DNA from: JAWXBM01 sp964470455 | GTDB taxonomy: Bacteria > Pseudomonadota > Gammaproteobacteria > Xanthomonadales > SZUA-36 | Length of the DNA stretch: 64,000 nucleotides | Direction of reading: 5' to 3' | Assembly (NCBI GenBank): GCA_964470455.1 | Contig: CAYYCX010000010.1 | Location: 11,729 to 75,728, forward strand | Part shown: positions 35,311 through 42,919 of the stretch, piece after piece | How the letters are laid out: each line of letters begins with the position of its first letter | Position numbering within the stretch: position 1 is the first letter of the stretch | The notes under the pieces: model-generated | What the model saw: the letters and a program-made list of their open reading frames with translations, nothing else | Databases searched by the model: none | What the model was told of the DNA's origin: nothing | Position numbers and translations under genes: made by a program

Positions 35311-37035
35311 TTACGACATCGGCCATACCGACGCCAGATATTTCCAGTTGACCGCGTAATAGATTACAAAGATGGCCAGGAAGAAGATTGCGAATACAAA
35401 CGTTCCGGGCGCTGCGAAGCCCCACTTGCCGGCGGCGGCATGGCCACCTTCAACCACGATATCCGGCTCGGCTTTCAGCAGACGCGTGGTTGCCGTACCA
35501 TAGGGCGACTCGGAGCCAATCCGCTTGCCAAAGAATACCGACAGCACCGTGATCAGCACGAATATGGCGCCACCCACGATCGCCGCCACACCGCTGATGC
35601 CCACCAGGCCCATCAGCGTGAATGCACTGGCGGGGTAGTCAAAGCCCAGCAATGAATCGGCGAAGGTCATATCCCAGTGGCGCCGCTCCACACCCAGCGT
35701 GCCGGCGCCCATCATGGCCAGCGTGAACACTGCCATGCCGATGCCGAACAGATAAGGCTGCCATCGGGCCAGGGCCGGGAACATCACTTCGCGGCGGAAC
35801 AGCACCGGAATCAGGAACCAGGTCAGGGACATGAAGGCCAGCGTCGTGCCCAGCACCACCGTAGCGTGGAAATGGCCGGGCACGTAGATGGTATTGTGGA
35901 TGATGATGTTGATCTGCTCAGTACCCATCACGACACCGGAGATGCCGCCGATAAAACCAAAACCCACCAGCGAGATGAACATGCCGGAAAACACCGGGTT
36001 GCCCCAGGGCGCCTTGCGCAACCACTCAAACAACCCCTTGGTGAAGCCCTTGCCCCGCTGCGCCACTTCGATGGCGCCCGGCACGGTCAGGCCATGGATC
36101 ATGCTGGCCAGCACGGCCAGGTACATGGCATAGCTGGTGTTGAAGATTTTCCAGGTGGAGCTGAGGCCCGGGTCCACCAAAAGGTGGTGCGCGGAAGCCA
36201 GCTGCAGGAAGCAGATGTACAGGAAAAATGCCGTGCGGCTGACTTTCTCGGACATGGGCTTGGCGCCGAACACGATCGCGGCTATGGCGTACCAGACCGA
36301 CACATGCGCCGCCACGTTGATCTGCTGCGACGAATGGCCAAAACCCCACCAGATCAACCGGTACATGGCCGGGTCGATGTTGGAGATCAGCCCAAGGGAC
36401 CACAGCCAGGTTGGAACCAGGATGATGGCGCCTGCCGCGATGGTGAAGATGGCGATGATGCAGGCCGTCAGCGCTCCAAACGTCACCAGCGGAATCGATC
36501 CGTCGTAGGTCTTTTCTTCCTTCGCCACCACCAGCGTGCCGAGGAATATGAAACAGGCCAGCAGCGCGCCCACCGCAAACAGGATCAACCCGAGGTAAAA
36601 GTTCGGGTCCGCCGGCATGGGCACGTAGGAGGTCATCATGACCGAAGAGTTGCCCGCCAGCACCGATGCGTTGTTGACGATCGCGCCGCACACCATCAGG
36701 ATGAATGCCAGCCAGCCGATGCGCGGCGTGGCAATGCGTACTTTCAACAGCGTTGAAGAGCAGAAGTACAGCACCGCGATTTCAAAGAATATGATCCAGA
36801 ACACCAGCATGTTGATGCCGTGGATGGTGAGGATCTGGTAGAACCGGTCCGCGGGCAACAGATGCACCGCCGGCCAGCGGGTCAGCGTAACCAGCAGGGC
36901 AGTGATGCCGCCGATCAGCAGCATGACTACGCCCATCACGGCGTTGGCCCGTATCAGCCACTCGGCCTGTTTGTGGAATTGCAGCCCCGATTCGGGACAG
37001 GTTCGAAACAGTGGTTTGCTCATGGCCTTGCCCAT
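35311..37035 (-). CDS. B-family heme-copper subunit I lacking the active-site tyrosine (NorY/sNOR-like)
   Basis: The roughly 574-residue protein has about 14 helices and the heme/CuB ligands: H72 (TIHGINM), H234 (WWGFGHSSQQ), H283-H284 (SAHHLLVDPG), H388 and H390 (PGHFHATVV). In oxygen-reducing members the CuB His is followed four residues later by the cross-linked Tyr; here that residue is Gln (Q238, HSSQQ). Loss of this Tyr is a feature of NO-reducing lineages. The ATG overlaps the subunit II stop (TGATG). Gene order (subunit II, subunit I, SCO) matches norSY-senC. An alternative is an atypical ba3 oxidase. Confidence 0.82.
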   Translation of the reverse strand: MGKAMSKPLFRTCPESGLQFHKQAEWLIRANAVMGVVMLLIGGITALLVTLTRWPAVHLLPADRFYQILTIHGINMLVFWIIFFEIAVLYFCSSTLLKVRIATPRIGWLAFILMVCGAIVNNASVLAGNSSVMMTSYVPMPADPNFYLGLILFAVGALLACFIFLGTLVVAKEEKTYDGSIPLVTFGALTACIIAIFTIAAGAIILVPTWLWSLGLISNIDPAMYRLIWWGFGHSSQQINVAAHVSVWYAIAAIVFGAKPMSEKVSRTAFFLYICFLQLASAHHLLVDPGLSSTWKIFNTSYAMYLAVLASMIHGLTVPGAIEVAQRGKGFTKGLFEWLRKAPWGNPVFSGMFISLVGFGFIGGISGVVMGTEQINIIIHNTIYVPGHFHATVVLGTTLAFMSLTWFLIPVLFRREVMFPALARWQPYLFGIGMAVFTLAMMGAGTLGVERRHWDMTFADSLLGFDYPASAFTLMGLVGISGVAAIVGGAIFVLITVLSVFFGKRIGSESPYGTATTRLLKAEPDIVVEGGHAAAGKWGFAAPGTFVFAIFFLAIFVIYYAVNWKYLASVWPMS

Positions 37036-37589
37036 CACTCGCCCTCCCCGTCCTTGATGCGGATTTTGCCTACCATGTTGTGGTGGCCGATGCCGCAGAA
37101 TTCATTGCAGATGATGGTCTGGTCGCCACTGGTGTCGGGAGTGATGGTAAGCACCATTTCGTAACCGGGCAGGATCTGCGTATTGATGTTGACCGGTTGC
37201 AGGGAAAACCCGTGTTGCCAGTCCATCGAGGCAATGTGCAGACGGTAGGTCTGGCCTTTCTGCAATTCCAGAATGGGCCACCATTGCCACAGCCGTGCGA
37301 TCAGGTAAACGTCACTGCCGGGCGGTGGAGCAACGACCGGAATATGCTGGTTGGTTTCCGTGCGAACGGTGTGCTCGTTGACCATGGCCATGGTTTTGGC
37401 CATGAAGGCTTCCGGCGTGGTCCGGTAGGCTTCGCTGGACAGGTTCTGCTTGCCGTACACATGCCACAGCGGCATCATCACGAACATGATCAGCGACCAG
37501 ACCAGCGCGATGGCAATCCAGGTGCCCTCGACGCGGTCCAGTGGCTGTTTCCACCAGAGGGTCTGGGCGGGGGGTTGTATGGAAGTCAC
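37035..37589 (-). CDS. Heme-copper subunit II with CuA site (NorS-like)
   Basis: The 184-residue protein has one N-terminal helix (WIAIALVWSLIMFVMMPLW) and a cupredoxin domain with all CuA ligands: the early His in DWQHGFSLQP and CNEFCGIGHHNM. It receives electrons from cytochrome c or a similar donor. It follows the 54-residue membrane protein by 12 bp and overlaps subunit I. Confidence 0.9.
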   Translation of the reverse strand: MTSIQPPAQTLWWKQPLDRVEGTWIAIALVWSLIMFVMMPLWHVYGKQNLSSEAYRTTPEAFMAKTMAMVNEHTVRTETNQHIPVVAPPPGSDVYLIARLWQWWPILELQKGQTYRLHIASMDWQHGFSLQPVNINTQILPGYEMVLTITPDTSGDQTIICNEFCGIGHHNMVGKIRIKDGEGE

Positions 37590-37601
37590 GATATCACCCG
37601 T

Positions 37602-37766
37602 TTACTTGGCAATGGGGATGGTCACCAACTCCATGATTCCCCAGATGATGTAGAAGACAGCGGGAAAAACAACACCGATAAACAGCAGCAGAAACGGGTT
37701 ATCGATGATCTTCTGCATTACCGGCACCTTCTCTTCGATGGGGTCCTGGGAGTTTTCCTGGTTCAT
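37602..37766 (-). CDS. 54-residue single-helix membrane protein of the heme-copper cluster
   Basis: ATG at 37766 (MNQENSQDPIEEKVPVMQK) opens a 54-residue frame ending ITIPIAK-like (ELVTIPIAK), with one membrane helix (FLLLFIGVVFPAVFYIIW). Size, acidic N-terminus, position directly before subunit II and 12-bp spacing all suit a small accessory subunit such as the IIa type of ba3 oxidases. It is the first gene after the divergent promoter. Confidence 0.8.
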   Translation of the reverse strand: MNQENSQDPIEEKVPVMQKIIDNPFLLLFIGVVFPAVFYIIWGIMELVTIPIAK

Positions 37767-37844
37767 GTTGTGCTTCCATCTGCGTGGTTCATCGGATGTA
37801 GAGCGTGTACAGGCGTCGAGCGTCGTAACAGCGATTCTTGACAG

Positions 37845-37850
37845 ATTCTA
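37845..37850 (-). promoter_or_regulatory. -10 element of the heme-copper cluster
   Basis: TAGAAT on the minus strand places a transcription start near 37838, about 41.5 bp from the centre of the FNR-type box, the spacing used by class II FNR/CRP activators. Confidence 0.6.
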
Positions 37851-37872
37851 GCCAAAGACTTCTGGATGCCAA

Positions 37873-37886
37873 TTGATGCAGATCAA
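37873..37886. promoter_or_regulatory. FNR/DNR-type operator shared by two divergent promoters
   Basis: TTGATGCAGATCAA is an exact TTGAT-N4-ATCAA palindrome, the consensus of FNR, ANR and the NO-responsive DNR/NNR. Its centre is about 41 bp from predicted start sites on both sides, so one dimer could activate both transcription units. The site cannot tell O2-sensing from NO-sensing regulators. Confidence 0.82.
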
Positions 37887-37907
37887 ATACCTCTTTAATT
37901 CTTATCC

Positions 37908-37913
37908 TATAAC
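37908..37913 (+). promoter_or_regulatory. -10 element of the DUF1566-PhyH-heme A synthase unit
   Basis: TATAAC places a transcription start near 37920, about 41 bp from the FNR-type box centre. The first gene starts at 37940. Confidence 0.6.
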
Positions 37914-37939
37914 ATTCATCCATGGAAAGGAATATCTTA

Positions 37940-38575
37940 ATGAGAACCATTATCCTGATGGCGGCCGGCATCAGCCTGGTGGCCGGATGCGGCGGTGAAA
38001 CCGGGCCCGGCCCGGAGATTCACGACACCAAGTATCGCGCGGTGGATGCGAGCGGCCAGGTTCAGGATGCCTCGGTGGCTCCCGGCGCCTGTGTGTTTGA
38101 TACGTTCACGCAGCTCACCTGGGAAGTGAAATCGAACCAGCCCGGGCTGCGGTACCACGAAAACACCTACAGCTGGTTTGACCCGAACGAGTCGCATGAC
38201 GGCGAACTGGACTATCGTGGCCAGCCCGATGGCGGCGAATGCACTGGCAGCGACTGCGATACCTGGGCCTATGTGCAGGCTGTCAATGAGCTGGCCCTGT
38301 GCGGGTATCGTGACTGGCGCATGCCGACCCGCGATGAACTGGGTTCCATTTCGGATCCACGGCGCAACCAGTCGCCACCCAGCATCAACCTGCGGTATTT
38401 TCCCCACACCCGGCCGGGTGAGTACTGGTCTGGCAATGATTACCAGTTCCAGTATGATGCCGCATGGCTGTGGAGCTTCCAGACCGGGCTGGACCGGGTG
38501 GAGTGGAAACGTACGCCCCGCTACCTGCGGCTGGTTCGTGGCCAGCCCGTCAAAGTGGAACGCGTACAAGACTGA
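37940..38575 (+). CDS. DUF1566 lipoprotein
   Basis: The start MRTIILMAAGISLVAGCGG is supported by AAAGGA eight bases upstream and gives a lipoprotein signal with lipobox VAGC. An ATG 18 bp earlier lacks a binding site. The 211-residue protein has the DUF1566/Lcl-type pattern: AVNELALCGYRDWRMPTRDELGSI, GEYWSGNDY and RYLRLVRG. The domain is found in surface proteins of unknown function. It is first in the FNR-box-controlled plus-strand unit. Confidence 0.85.
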   Translation: MRTIILMAAGISLVAGCGGETGPGPEIHDTKYRAVDASGQVQDASVAPGACVFDTFTQLTWEVKSNQPGLRYHENTYSWFDPNESHDGELDYRGQPDGGECTGSDCDTWAYVQAVNELALCGYRDWRMPTRDELGSISDPRRNQSPPSINLRYFPHTRPGEYWSGNDYQFQYDAAWLWSFQTGLDRVEWKRTPRYLRLVRGQPVKVERVQD

Positions 38576-38588
38576 CAGGAAACCATCA

Positions 38589-39407
38589 ATGGATTCAAGC
38601 GAAGAATACCGGACCTTTTGGGAAAAGGGTTACTCGGTGGTGCGGAACGTGTTCACGCCGGAAGAAATGAGGATCATCAAAGGCGTGATCCTGGAACACG
38701 AGCACATGAACCGCGTGAGCGAGAACCTCAAGCAGAAAATTGAAACCGGCAAGCGGCCCTCATTTGAATCGATCTTCGTGTGGAACGATACCGCCGGAGA
38801 TGACGTGTTTGCCAAGGTCACGCGCCGGGCCGCCATTTTCGACCGCCTGGAACACTTTTTCCAGGACCGCATTTATGTGTACCACAACAAGATCACGCTG
38901 AAATATCCCGGCGTGGTCGGCTTTCGCTACCACCAGGACTATGCCTACTGGTATGACATGGGCTGCCTATACCCCGACATGGCCACCGTGATGATCGCGG
39001 TGGACCCGGCCAACCGCCGGAACGGCTGCCTGAAAATGCTGGCCGGTTCGCACAAGCTCGGGCGCATCAACCATGTATTCGATGATGGCGTTTCCGACAG
39101 CGGCGTGGACCCTGCCCGGCTGGCCGAAATCGAAAAGCACCTGCAAGAGGAATACCTGGAACTGGACAGCGGCGATATCGTCATTTTCCACTGCAACACG
39201 CTGCATGGCTCGGACGACAACCGCTCGCAAGATTCTCGGATCGCGCTGCTGGGTTGCTACAACACGCGGCACAACAACCCCTACCATTCGCCGCATGGCC
39301 ACCCGTTCTACCAGGAGCAAAGCCGGGTTGTTGAAAGCATCACACCGGCGGATGCGCAACGCTTGCCGGATTTCTCCCTGAATTTCTTTGCGGACCCCAA
39401 CGCTTGA
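38589..39407 (+). CDS. Phytanoyl-CoA dioxygenase (PhyH) family protein
   Basis: The 272-residue protein has the Fe(II)/2-oxoglutarate oxygenase triad: HQD in VGFRYHQDYAYW and the distal His in CNTLHGSDDNRS, with an Arg downstream (SRIALLG) that would bind 2-oxoglutarate. FWEKGYSVVRNVFTPEEM is a typical PhyH start. The substrate is unknown. Its stop overlaps the TTG start of the heme A synthase gene, so the two are coupled; a link to tetrapyrrole or membrane-lipid oxidation is possible but unproven. Confidence 0.88.
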   Translation: MDSSEEYRTFWEKGYSVVRNVFTPEEMRIIKGVILEHEHMNRVSENLKQKIETGKRPSFESIFVWNDTAGDDVFAKVTRRAAIFDRLEHFFQDRIYVYHNKITLKYPGVVGFRYHQDYAYWYDMGCLYPDMATVMIAVDPANRRNGCLKMLAGSHKLGRINHVFDDGVSDSGVDPARLAEIEKHLQEEYLELDSGDIVIFHCNTLHGSDDNRSQDSRIALLGCYNTRHNNPYHSPHGHPFYQEQSRVVESITPADAQRLPDFSLNFFADPNA

Positions 39408-40399
39408 AAATCCTGGCCGGACTTTCGCTGCTGCTGGTGATCCTGCTGGTTTCGCTGAGCGCCTATCTGCGCCTGGCGCATTCCGGCATCGGCTGCGCGG
39501 ACTGGCCGGATTGCTACGGCCGTATCGGCGTGCCGGAAGCCAGTGCGCCGGTTGATTCGGTTCCCGAACAGCTGGCGCGCGATGCCTACCAGCGCATCAC
39601 AGCCGAATCGGAACAGGCCATGGCCTGGGCCACGCCGCTGCACCGGGCCGTGGCCAGTGTGCTGGGCATTCTTGTACTGTTCCTCACCATGCTGGCGTTT
39701 TTCCGGAAACGCTACCGGCTGTCGTCGCTGGCCCTGCTCGGCCTGACGGTGTGGCTGGCCATGCTGGGGCTGCGATCCGGCAGCCTGCATGATCCGGCGG
39801 TGGTGATGGGCAACCTTTCGGGCGGGTTTGCGATGCTGGGCTTGCTGGGGTGGTTGTGGTTCAGCCTGAACGCCCCGGCGCCACCCCGCTTTGACGCCCA
39901 CAAGAGCAAGGCGCCTTTGCCCCAGGCCCTGCTGATTGCGACGCTCATCGCGCTGTGCCTGCAGATTGCGCTGGGCGGTTTGACCAGCGCCAATTTCGCC
40001 GCCAACGCCTGCGACACCGTGCCGCTGTGCCAGGGCGAGTGGCTGCCCGGCCCCTACCTGATGGAAGCGCTGGATTTGTCGCGCCACCATGAAGTGACGC
40101 CGGACGGGTTGGCGATCGGCGGCGAGGAGCGTATTGCCGTGCACCGCGCCCATCGCCTGATGGCGGTGATCAGCAGCGTGCTGATCCTGATGGTGGCGCA
40201 GCTGGCCATGCGCCGTTCCGGCTCCAGCCGTCGCACCGGCATGCTGTTGTTGCTGCTGGTGGTGACGGAATTTTCCGTGGGCGTGGCTTCGGTAATGAAC
40301 CAGCTGCCCATCCAGCTGGCCGTGGCGCACAACTGGCTGGCGGGATTGCTGCTGCTGGCGCTGCTGCGCCTGCTGCAACTGACCCGCTCAGCCCGCTGA
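39404..40399 (+). CDS. ctaA: COX15/CtaA-type heme A synthase
   Basis: The 331-residue protein has eight predicted helices and starts ILAGLSLLLVILLVSLSAYLRLAHSGIGCADWPDCYG, the COX15/CtaA N-terminal pattern. His residues are in TPLHRAVA, AVHRAHRL and AVAHNWLAG; the fourth expected ligand position reads VVMGNLSGG, Asn instead of His. The start codon is TTG, overlapping the previous stop (TTGA). It converts heme O to heme A, suggesting that a heme-A enzyme is made under the same regulator. The 3' end overlaps the convergent HTH-DUF805 gene by 12 bp. Confidence 0.87.
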   Translation: MKILAGLSLLLVILLVSLSAYLRLAHSGIGCADWPDCYGRIGVPEASAPVDSVPEQLARDAYQRITAESEQAMAWATPLHRAVASVLGILVLFLTMLAFFRKRYRLSSLALLGLTVWLAMLGLRSGSLHDPAVVMGNLSGGFAMLGLLGWLWFSLNAPAPPRFDAHKSKAPLPQALLIATLIALCLQIALGGLTSANFAANACDTVPLCQGEWLPGPYLMEALDLSRHHEVTPDGLAIGGEERIAVHRAHRLMAVISSVLILMVAQLAMRRSGSSRRTGMLLLLLVVTEFSVGVASVMNQLPIQLAVAHNWLAGLLLLALLRLLQLTRSAR

Positions 40400-40951
40400 G
40401 GCCGGTGTAGATGAGGCTTGCGCCGATGAGACCGGCGCCTGGCTGGGCATGGTCTGTAAATACCACACCAGGAACACCCCGAACGGCGCCAGGTACATCA
40501 GCTGCCACCAGCCGCTCTGGCCGGCATCGTTGAGTCGGCGCGTGCCGGCCGCCAGGAAGGGCACGATCACGATCAGGCCCACGAACTGGTAAGCCTTTTC
40601 GTGAATTACCGTGGCCAGGCCGGTGGTCACCATCACAAAGGCAAAGAAGCACCAGTATTCGAACCGGCCCGATGTGCCGGTGAAATCGCTCCAGCGGAGG
40701 AAGCCGTCGCGGATCGCTTCCAGGGCCCGGAATCGACCTGAAACTTCTTCATTAACTCCTTCAATTTGCAGTTCTTTTGGCTCAACCCCAAATGCCGCCG
40801 CCAGGGCTCGAATGGTTTCCAGCGATGCCCGTCCGGAGGTTTCCAGCCGCTGGATGGTGCGCAGGTTCAGGCCGCAGATTTCGCTGAGCTGTTCCTGCGA
40901 CCAGTGCTTTTCCTTGCGCAGGCGCTTGATGCGTTCCGGGTCGATTTTCAT
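40388..40951 (-). CDS. XRE helix-turn-helix fused to DUF805 membrane domain
   Basis: Residues 1-65 are an XRE DNA-binding domain (RIKRLRKEKHWSQEQLSEICGLNLRTIQRLE). Residues about 80-165 are DUF805, a small membrane domain (SGRFEYWCFFAFVMV, RRLNDAGQSGWWQLMYL). The C-terminus is Ser/Ala/Pro-rich. The fusion suggests a membrane-tethered regulator. Two pairs of direct repeats lie upstream and may be its operators. Confidence 0.88.
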   Translation of the reverse strand: MKIDPERIKRLRKEKHWSQEQLSEICGLNLRTIQRLETSGRASLETIRALAAAFGVEPKELQIEGVNEEVSGRFRALEAIRDGFLRWSDFTGTSGRFEYWCFFAFVMVTTGLATVIHEKAYQFVGLIVIVPFLAAGTRRLNDAGQSGWWQLMYLAPFGVFLVWYLQTMPSQAPVSSAQASSTPASAG

Positions 40952-40992
40952 GTTTGGGTCTCCGCCACTCTTAATGCGAGATTTTGCCAGTC

Positions 40993-41062
40993 AAAGTTAA
41001 GGCTAAAGTTAAGGCAAAGCTGCCGGATCGGGTACGGCAATGCTGCGACAGTGTTGCGACAG
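40993..41062. repeat. Two pairs of short direct repeats upstream of the HTH-DUF805 gene
   Basis: AAAGTTAAGGC occurs at 40993-41003 and 41005-41015, and TGCTGCGACAG/TGTTGCGACAG at 41041-41062. The spacings of 12 and 11 bp place copies on one face of the helix. Confidence 0.5.
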
Positions 41063-41082
41063 TGGCAAAAAATGCTGGTTAA

Positions 41083-41460
41083 TCAGCCGGTTCGCTGCCG
41101 CACCAGGAAGGCGATCAGCAGCAGTCCGCAAGCGAAAAGATCGACCAGCGCAACTTTTTTCAACGCCGGCCCGGGCGCGTCGGCCAGCCAAACCAGCAGC
41201 ATGAAACCCGCCATGCTGATGAACGCCATCCACATGGCAGCCGGTTGCAGCTGGCGGCTGAAAGCTGCCCAGATGATGAAACCACCCAGAATCCCGAACA
41301 GCAGGGCGCGGTGTTGCAACAGGGTGAGCAAGTCACCTTCCAGGGTGCCGAAACCATACAGGCTGTCCAGCCGCGCTGCACCGAGCAGGCCCATCACCGG
41401 CGCAAAATTCACCAGGCCCACAAGAACCAGCAGAGCCGTCACGAATCCCTGGCGCGACAT
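41083..41460 (-). CDS. Small four-helix membrane protein
   Basis: Starting MSRQGFVTALLVLVG, the 125-residue protein has four predicted helices and no recognised domain. The ATG is one base after the stop of the metallo-hydrolase gene, implying coupling; an ATG 12 bp earlier lies inside that gene. It may be a membrane partner of the hydrolase. No function is proposed. Confidence 0.75.
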   Translation of the reverse strand: MSRQGFVTALLVLVGLVNFAPVMGLLGAARLDSLYGFGTLEGDLLTLLQHRALLFGILGGFIIWAAFSRQLQPAAMWMAFISMAGFMLLVWLADAPGPALKKVALVDLFACGLLLIAFLVRQRTG

Positions 41461-41461
41461 G

Positions 41462-42352
41462 TCAGTATGCATCCTCTGCCGCCTGGTCGAGTCGCAACGG
41501 GACCTTGAGGTATCTCACGCCATTCGACTCGGCCCTGGGTAATTGCCCCGCGCGGATATTCACCTGTATGGACGGCAGCAGCAATACCGGCGCTGCCAGC
41601 TTCGCATCGCGCTCATTCCGCATTTTCACGTAGTCCGCCTCGGCGACACTACCGCCCACATGGATGTTACTGTCCCTCTGTGCGCCAACCGTCGTTTCCC
41701 AGGCAAACTCGTCCCGTCCCGGCGCCTTGTAGTCATGGCAGACAAATACGCGGGTTTCCGGCGGCAGGGCCAGCAGGCGCTGCATCGACTGGTACAGCTG
41801 CGCCGCGCTGCCCCCAGGAAAATCCGCCCTGGCGGTGCCGTAATCCGGCATGAACAGCGTGTCGCCCACGAACACGGCATCACCGATGAGGTAGGAAATG
41901 CAGGCAGGGGTGTGGCCGGGGGTGTGCATCACCCGCACATCCAGGGTGCCCAACGGGAAGACCTCGCCATCAGTGAACAGGTGGTCGAACTCGCTGCCGT
42001 CACCGGAGATATCCTCGAGGTTGAAGACGGCACGAAAGATGCGCTGCACTTCGCTGATGTGCTCACCAATGCCCACTTTGGCGCCGGTTTTCTGCTTCAG
42101 GTAAGGTGCCGCCGACAGGTGATCCGCATGCGCGTGCGTTTCCAGAATCCACTGCACATCCACTGCCGCTTTCCGCGCGGCTTCCAGGATGGCATCCGCC
42201 GAGTGGGTATTCACCTTGCCCGAGCGATGGTCGTAATCCAGAACCGGGTCGATGATGGCGGCCGCCTTGGTTTCCGGGTCGATGACCAGGTAGGTGATGG
42301 TATTGGTGGCCTCATCCAGAAAACCGCGCACCAAGGGGTTGGTTTTGTTCAT
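41462..42352 (-). CDS. MBL-fold hydrolase, persulfide dioxygenase-like
   Basis: The 296-residue protein has THAHADH (metal site), VMHTPGHTPACISYLIGD, GDTLFMPDYGTARADFPGGSAAQLY and VFVCHDYKAPGRD, matching the ETHE1/Blh group that oxidises glutathione persulfide. FVGDTLFMPD and the second metal His fit a mononuclear-iron enzyme. No rhodanese domain or sulfide:quinone oxidoreductase is adjacent. The following small membrane protein gene is coupled. Confidence 0.87.
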   Translation of the reverse strand: MNKTNPLVRGFLDEATNTITYLVIDPETKAAAIIDPVLDYDHRSGKVNTHSADAILEAARKAAVDVQWILETHAHADHLSAAPYLKQKTGAKVGIGEHISEVQRIFRAVFNLEDISGDGSEFDHLFTDGEVFPLGTLDVRVMHTPGHTPACISYLIGDAVFVGDTLFMPDYGTARADFPGGSAAQLYQSMQRLLALPPETRVFVCHDYKAPGRDEFAWETTVGAQRDSNIHVGGSVAEADYVKMRNERDAKLAAPVLLLPSIQVNIRAGQLPRAESNGVRYLKVPLRLDQAAEDAY

Positions 42353-42389
42353 CTGCTCACCTTATTTGCAGCGGTCCTTCAAGTGAAGG

Positions 42390-42668
42390 TTAAGGTACGC
42401 GTTTGCTCAACAACTCAGCCATGCGCGTTTGCCATCCCGGGCCGGATGCTTTCCAGCGGGCGAGCACCGTCTCGGGCAAACGGATGGTGACCTGTTTGCG
42501 AGGATTCTTTGCAATCGGGCGCCCTGCTTTTCTGACCTTCCCGCGACTGAGCATCTCTTCCGTCAATTCGGGCAAATCTTCGTATTCGTCTGCTTTCAGG
42601 ACGTGAGCATCCACGCGCTTCAAATCAGATTTCAAGGAACGGTTTGATGAGCGCTTGTTCGCGTTCAT
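42390..42668 (-). CDS. brnA: BrnA-type antitoxin, second locus
   Basis: The 92-residue protein ends PRKQVTIRLPETVLARWKASGPGWQTRMAELLSKRV, the BrnA ribbon-helix-helix, after an acidic segment (EYEDLPELTEEML). The ATG lies within the out-of-frame end of brnT, the usual brnTA overlap. The antitoxin is intact although its toxin gene is frameshifted. Confidence 0.87.
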   Translation of the reverse strand: MNANKRSSNRSLKSDLKRVDAHVLKADEYEDLPELTEEMLSRGKVRKAGRPIAKNPRKQVTIRLPETVLARWKASGPGWQTRMAELLSKRVP

Positions 42669-42899
42669 TGGCTTTTCTCATGCTGAGTTGTGTCGAACTG
42701 ATCCTCGTGGCGTATAACCGATGACAACCAGACGTCCCGCCAGGTACCCATAGCAAATGATCCGTATTTCACCGTAATCCCTGCAAGTATCTTCTACTTC
42801 GAGGGTCACTCCCGCAAATACTTCGGCCGCATCGTCAAAATCAAGGCCACGTTGCGACAGGGTTCGCTCACGCTTGGCAGGATCATAACTGATCTTCAT
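42625..42899 (-). pseudogene. brnT: Frameshifted brnT toxin
   Basis: The first frame encodes MKISYDPAKRERTLSQRGLDFDDAAEVFAG through IGYTPRGSVRHNSA and stops at 42678. The expected BrnT end (IISMRKANERE) is found in another frame: LSMRKANEREQALIKPFLEI, ending at 42625. A small indel near 42685-42700 thus removes the conserved C-terminus. The encoded 73-residue product is probably inactive. Confidence 0.75.
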
Positions 42900-42919
42900 A
42901 TTATTGTAACTACATAAAT

